From: DATLFA01 sp039934635
GTDB lineage: Bacteria > Actinomycetota > Acidimicrobiia > Acidimicrobiales > WLNW01
Assembly (NCBI GenBank): GCA_039934635.1
Contig: JBDTLT010000145.1
Location: 1 to 13,636, forward strand
DNA: 13,636 bases
Direction of reading: 5' to 3'
The translations under genes and the position numbers were made by a program. Under the pieces are notes generated by a model. The model had not been told where the DNA came from. It did not search any database and saw only the letters and a list, made by a program, of their open reading frames with translations. This document shows, piece by piece, positions 12,726 through 13,636 of the stretch. Positions within the stretch are counted from its first letter, which is position 1; the number at the start of each line of letters is the position of its first letter.

Positions 12726-13636
12726 ATGGTGCGCATGGACGTCGTGATCGAACGGCGCCTCGCCCGACGCGCAGCAAAACAGTCGGGCCTCATCACGAGA
12801 CCGCAACTAGTGGACATCGGCTTCTCGCGGGGACAGATCGGCCGCATGCTTCACGCTTCCCGGCTTGTCCGCGTCACAGGCGACGTGTATCTCGTTGGAG
12901 GCGCGCCGGCTAGCGATGTGGTTCAACTCGCGGCGACATGCCTCGCGACAGGTGGTGTGGCATCGCACCGCAGCGCGGCACACCTTCATGGGCTGGTCGA
13001 TCTCGCTCCGTCTCGATCCGAGGTGACCGTCGGCCCAACACAGAACATGCGGCAGGGTCTGCTGCTGCATCGATCGGGTGATCTCCTGCCGCGTGACATC
13101 GTTCGAATGAACGGTATTCGCACAACGAACGCAACACGAACGCTCATCGATCTCGGCGGTGTCGTAACGACGTCAACTCTCGAGAATGCACTCGAGCGGG
13201 CGTTGCATGCTCGCCTGACCACCTTCGACCGCCTCGTGCGTCGATTCTTCGAGGTGGCGAGACCGGGCCGGACTGGGGTCGGTCCACTTCGCTCGCTGCT
13301 CGTCGACAGAGACCCGTCGCTCGCGCCAGCGGAGAGTGACCTCGAGACCCTGCTCTTCAAGATCTTGCGCCAAGCAGGGCTGCCACCTCCAGTGCGCCAG
13401 TACGAAGTCGAAATCGCCGGCCACACTTTTTTCCTGGACGCCGCGTACCCAGAGTTACTGATCTTCATGGAGGGCGATGGCTTTGGAGTTCACTCGGCCC
13501 GCAATCCCTTCGAGCGTGATCGCTGGAGGCAGAACCTGCTGGCTATCGCGGGGTGGCTTCCCCTGCGGTTCACTTGGCGAAGGCTTTGTCGATCGTCGGA
13601 CGGTGTCGTGAGCGAAGTCACCGACGCACGCTCGAC
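12726..13636 (+). CDS. AbiEi-type winged helix plus DUF559 endonuclease-like protein, 3' partial
   Basis: The frame is open from 12726 to the window edge: 303 codons plus two bases, C-terminus missing. The N-terminal ~60 residues match the AbiEi antitoxin-like winged-helix domain common in actinobacteria (SGLITRPQLVDIGFSRGQIG, then RLVRVTGDVYLVGG). The middle has ASHRSAAHLHGL and NATRTLIDLGGV, also typical. The C-terminal part resembles DUF559/Vsr-like nucleases: AESDLETLLFKILRQAGLPP, the core FLDAAYPELLIFMEGDG with possible catalytic Asp and Glu, NPFERDRWRQNLLA, and the closing PLRFTWRRL. ATG 12726 is preferred (AGGGG 9 nt upstream; in-frame stop at 12702). ATG 12735 is an alternative. No AbiEii toxin partner is visible. 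These fusions are scattered orphan genes of unclear function and this one probably lies outside the eCIS locus. Confidence 0.85.
   Translation, partial: MVRMDVVIERRLARRAAKQSGLITRPQLVDIGFSRGQIGRMLHASRLVRVTGDVYLVGGAPASDVVQLAATCLATGGVASHRSAAHLHGLVDLAPSRSEVTVGPTQNMRQGLLLHRSGDLLPRDIVRMNGIRTTNATRTLIDLGGVVTTSTLENALERALHARLTTFDRLVRRFFEVARPGRTGVGPLRSLLVDRDPSLAPAESDLETLLFKILRQAGLPPPVRQYEVEIAGHTFFLDAAYPELLIFMEGDGFGVHSARNPFERDRWRQNLLAIAGWLPLRFTWRRLCRSSDGVVSEVTDARS

Overview
The window is GC-rich and uses GTG starts freely. Its main content is most of a structural operon for an extracellular contractile injection system (eCIS, a phage-tail-like particle of the PVC/AFP/MAC kind). The protein families, base composition and a flanking AbiEi/DUF559 fusion suggest an actinobacterium. 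Something near Acidimicrobiia or Streptomyces-type loci is plausible, but taxonomy cannot be settled from the sequence alone.

Layout. Positions 11702 down to 1 are one tightly packed minus-strand operon. Read in transcription order it encodes: contractile sheath; inner tube protein; a 131-aa conserved assembly-type protein with a CxxC/His cluster; a 50-aa DUF6760 protein; a 735-aa DUF4157 (eCIS core) protein with an HELTH motif; two further tube-like proteins; a LysM-bearing tube/baseplate adaptor; a VgrG-like hub and spike; a gp25 baseplate wedge protein; a baseplate J/gp47-like protein; a TIGR02242-type tail protein; and a zinc-ribbon protein with long Pro/Gly/Ala-rich tracts that runs off the left edge. 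Neighbouring genes overlap by 1-4 nt or lie 1-46 nt apart, with no room for an internal strong promoter. This fits co-transcription with translational coupling.

Upstream of the sheath, a 208-bp divergent intergenic region (11703-11910) with nested dyads built on GTTGC/GCAAC separates the operon from a plus-strand DUF4255 (Pvc16-type, tail terminator) gene at 11911-12573. A 47-nt hairpin (12631-12677, one mismatch) follows that gene. Next comes a plus-strand AbiEi-type winged-helix plus DUF559 endonuclease-like protein that runs off the right edge and looks like ordinary flanking chromosome.

How the parts work together (family knowledge): sheath and tube form the contractile barrel, and the DUF4255 protein caps it. 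The LysM protein and the extra tube-like proteins join the tube to the VgrG-like hub. The gp25, J-like and tail-I-like proteins form the baseplate wedges. The DUF4157 protein is either a lumen cargo/effector or a baseplate-associated accessory. Not in the window: the AAA+ ATPase (Pvc15 type), a PAAR tip and tail-fibre or receptor-binding genes. If present they probably lie beyond position 1. No capsid, terminase, portal, integrase, IS element, CRISPR array, rRNA or tRNA was seen.
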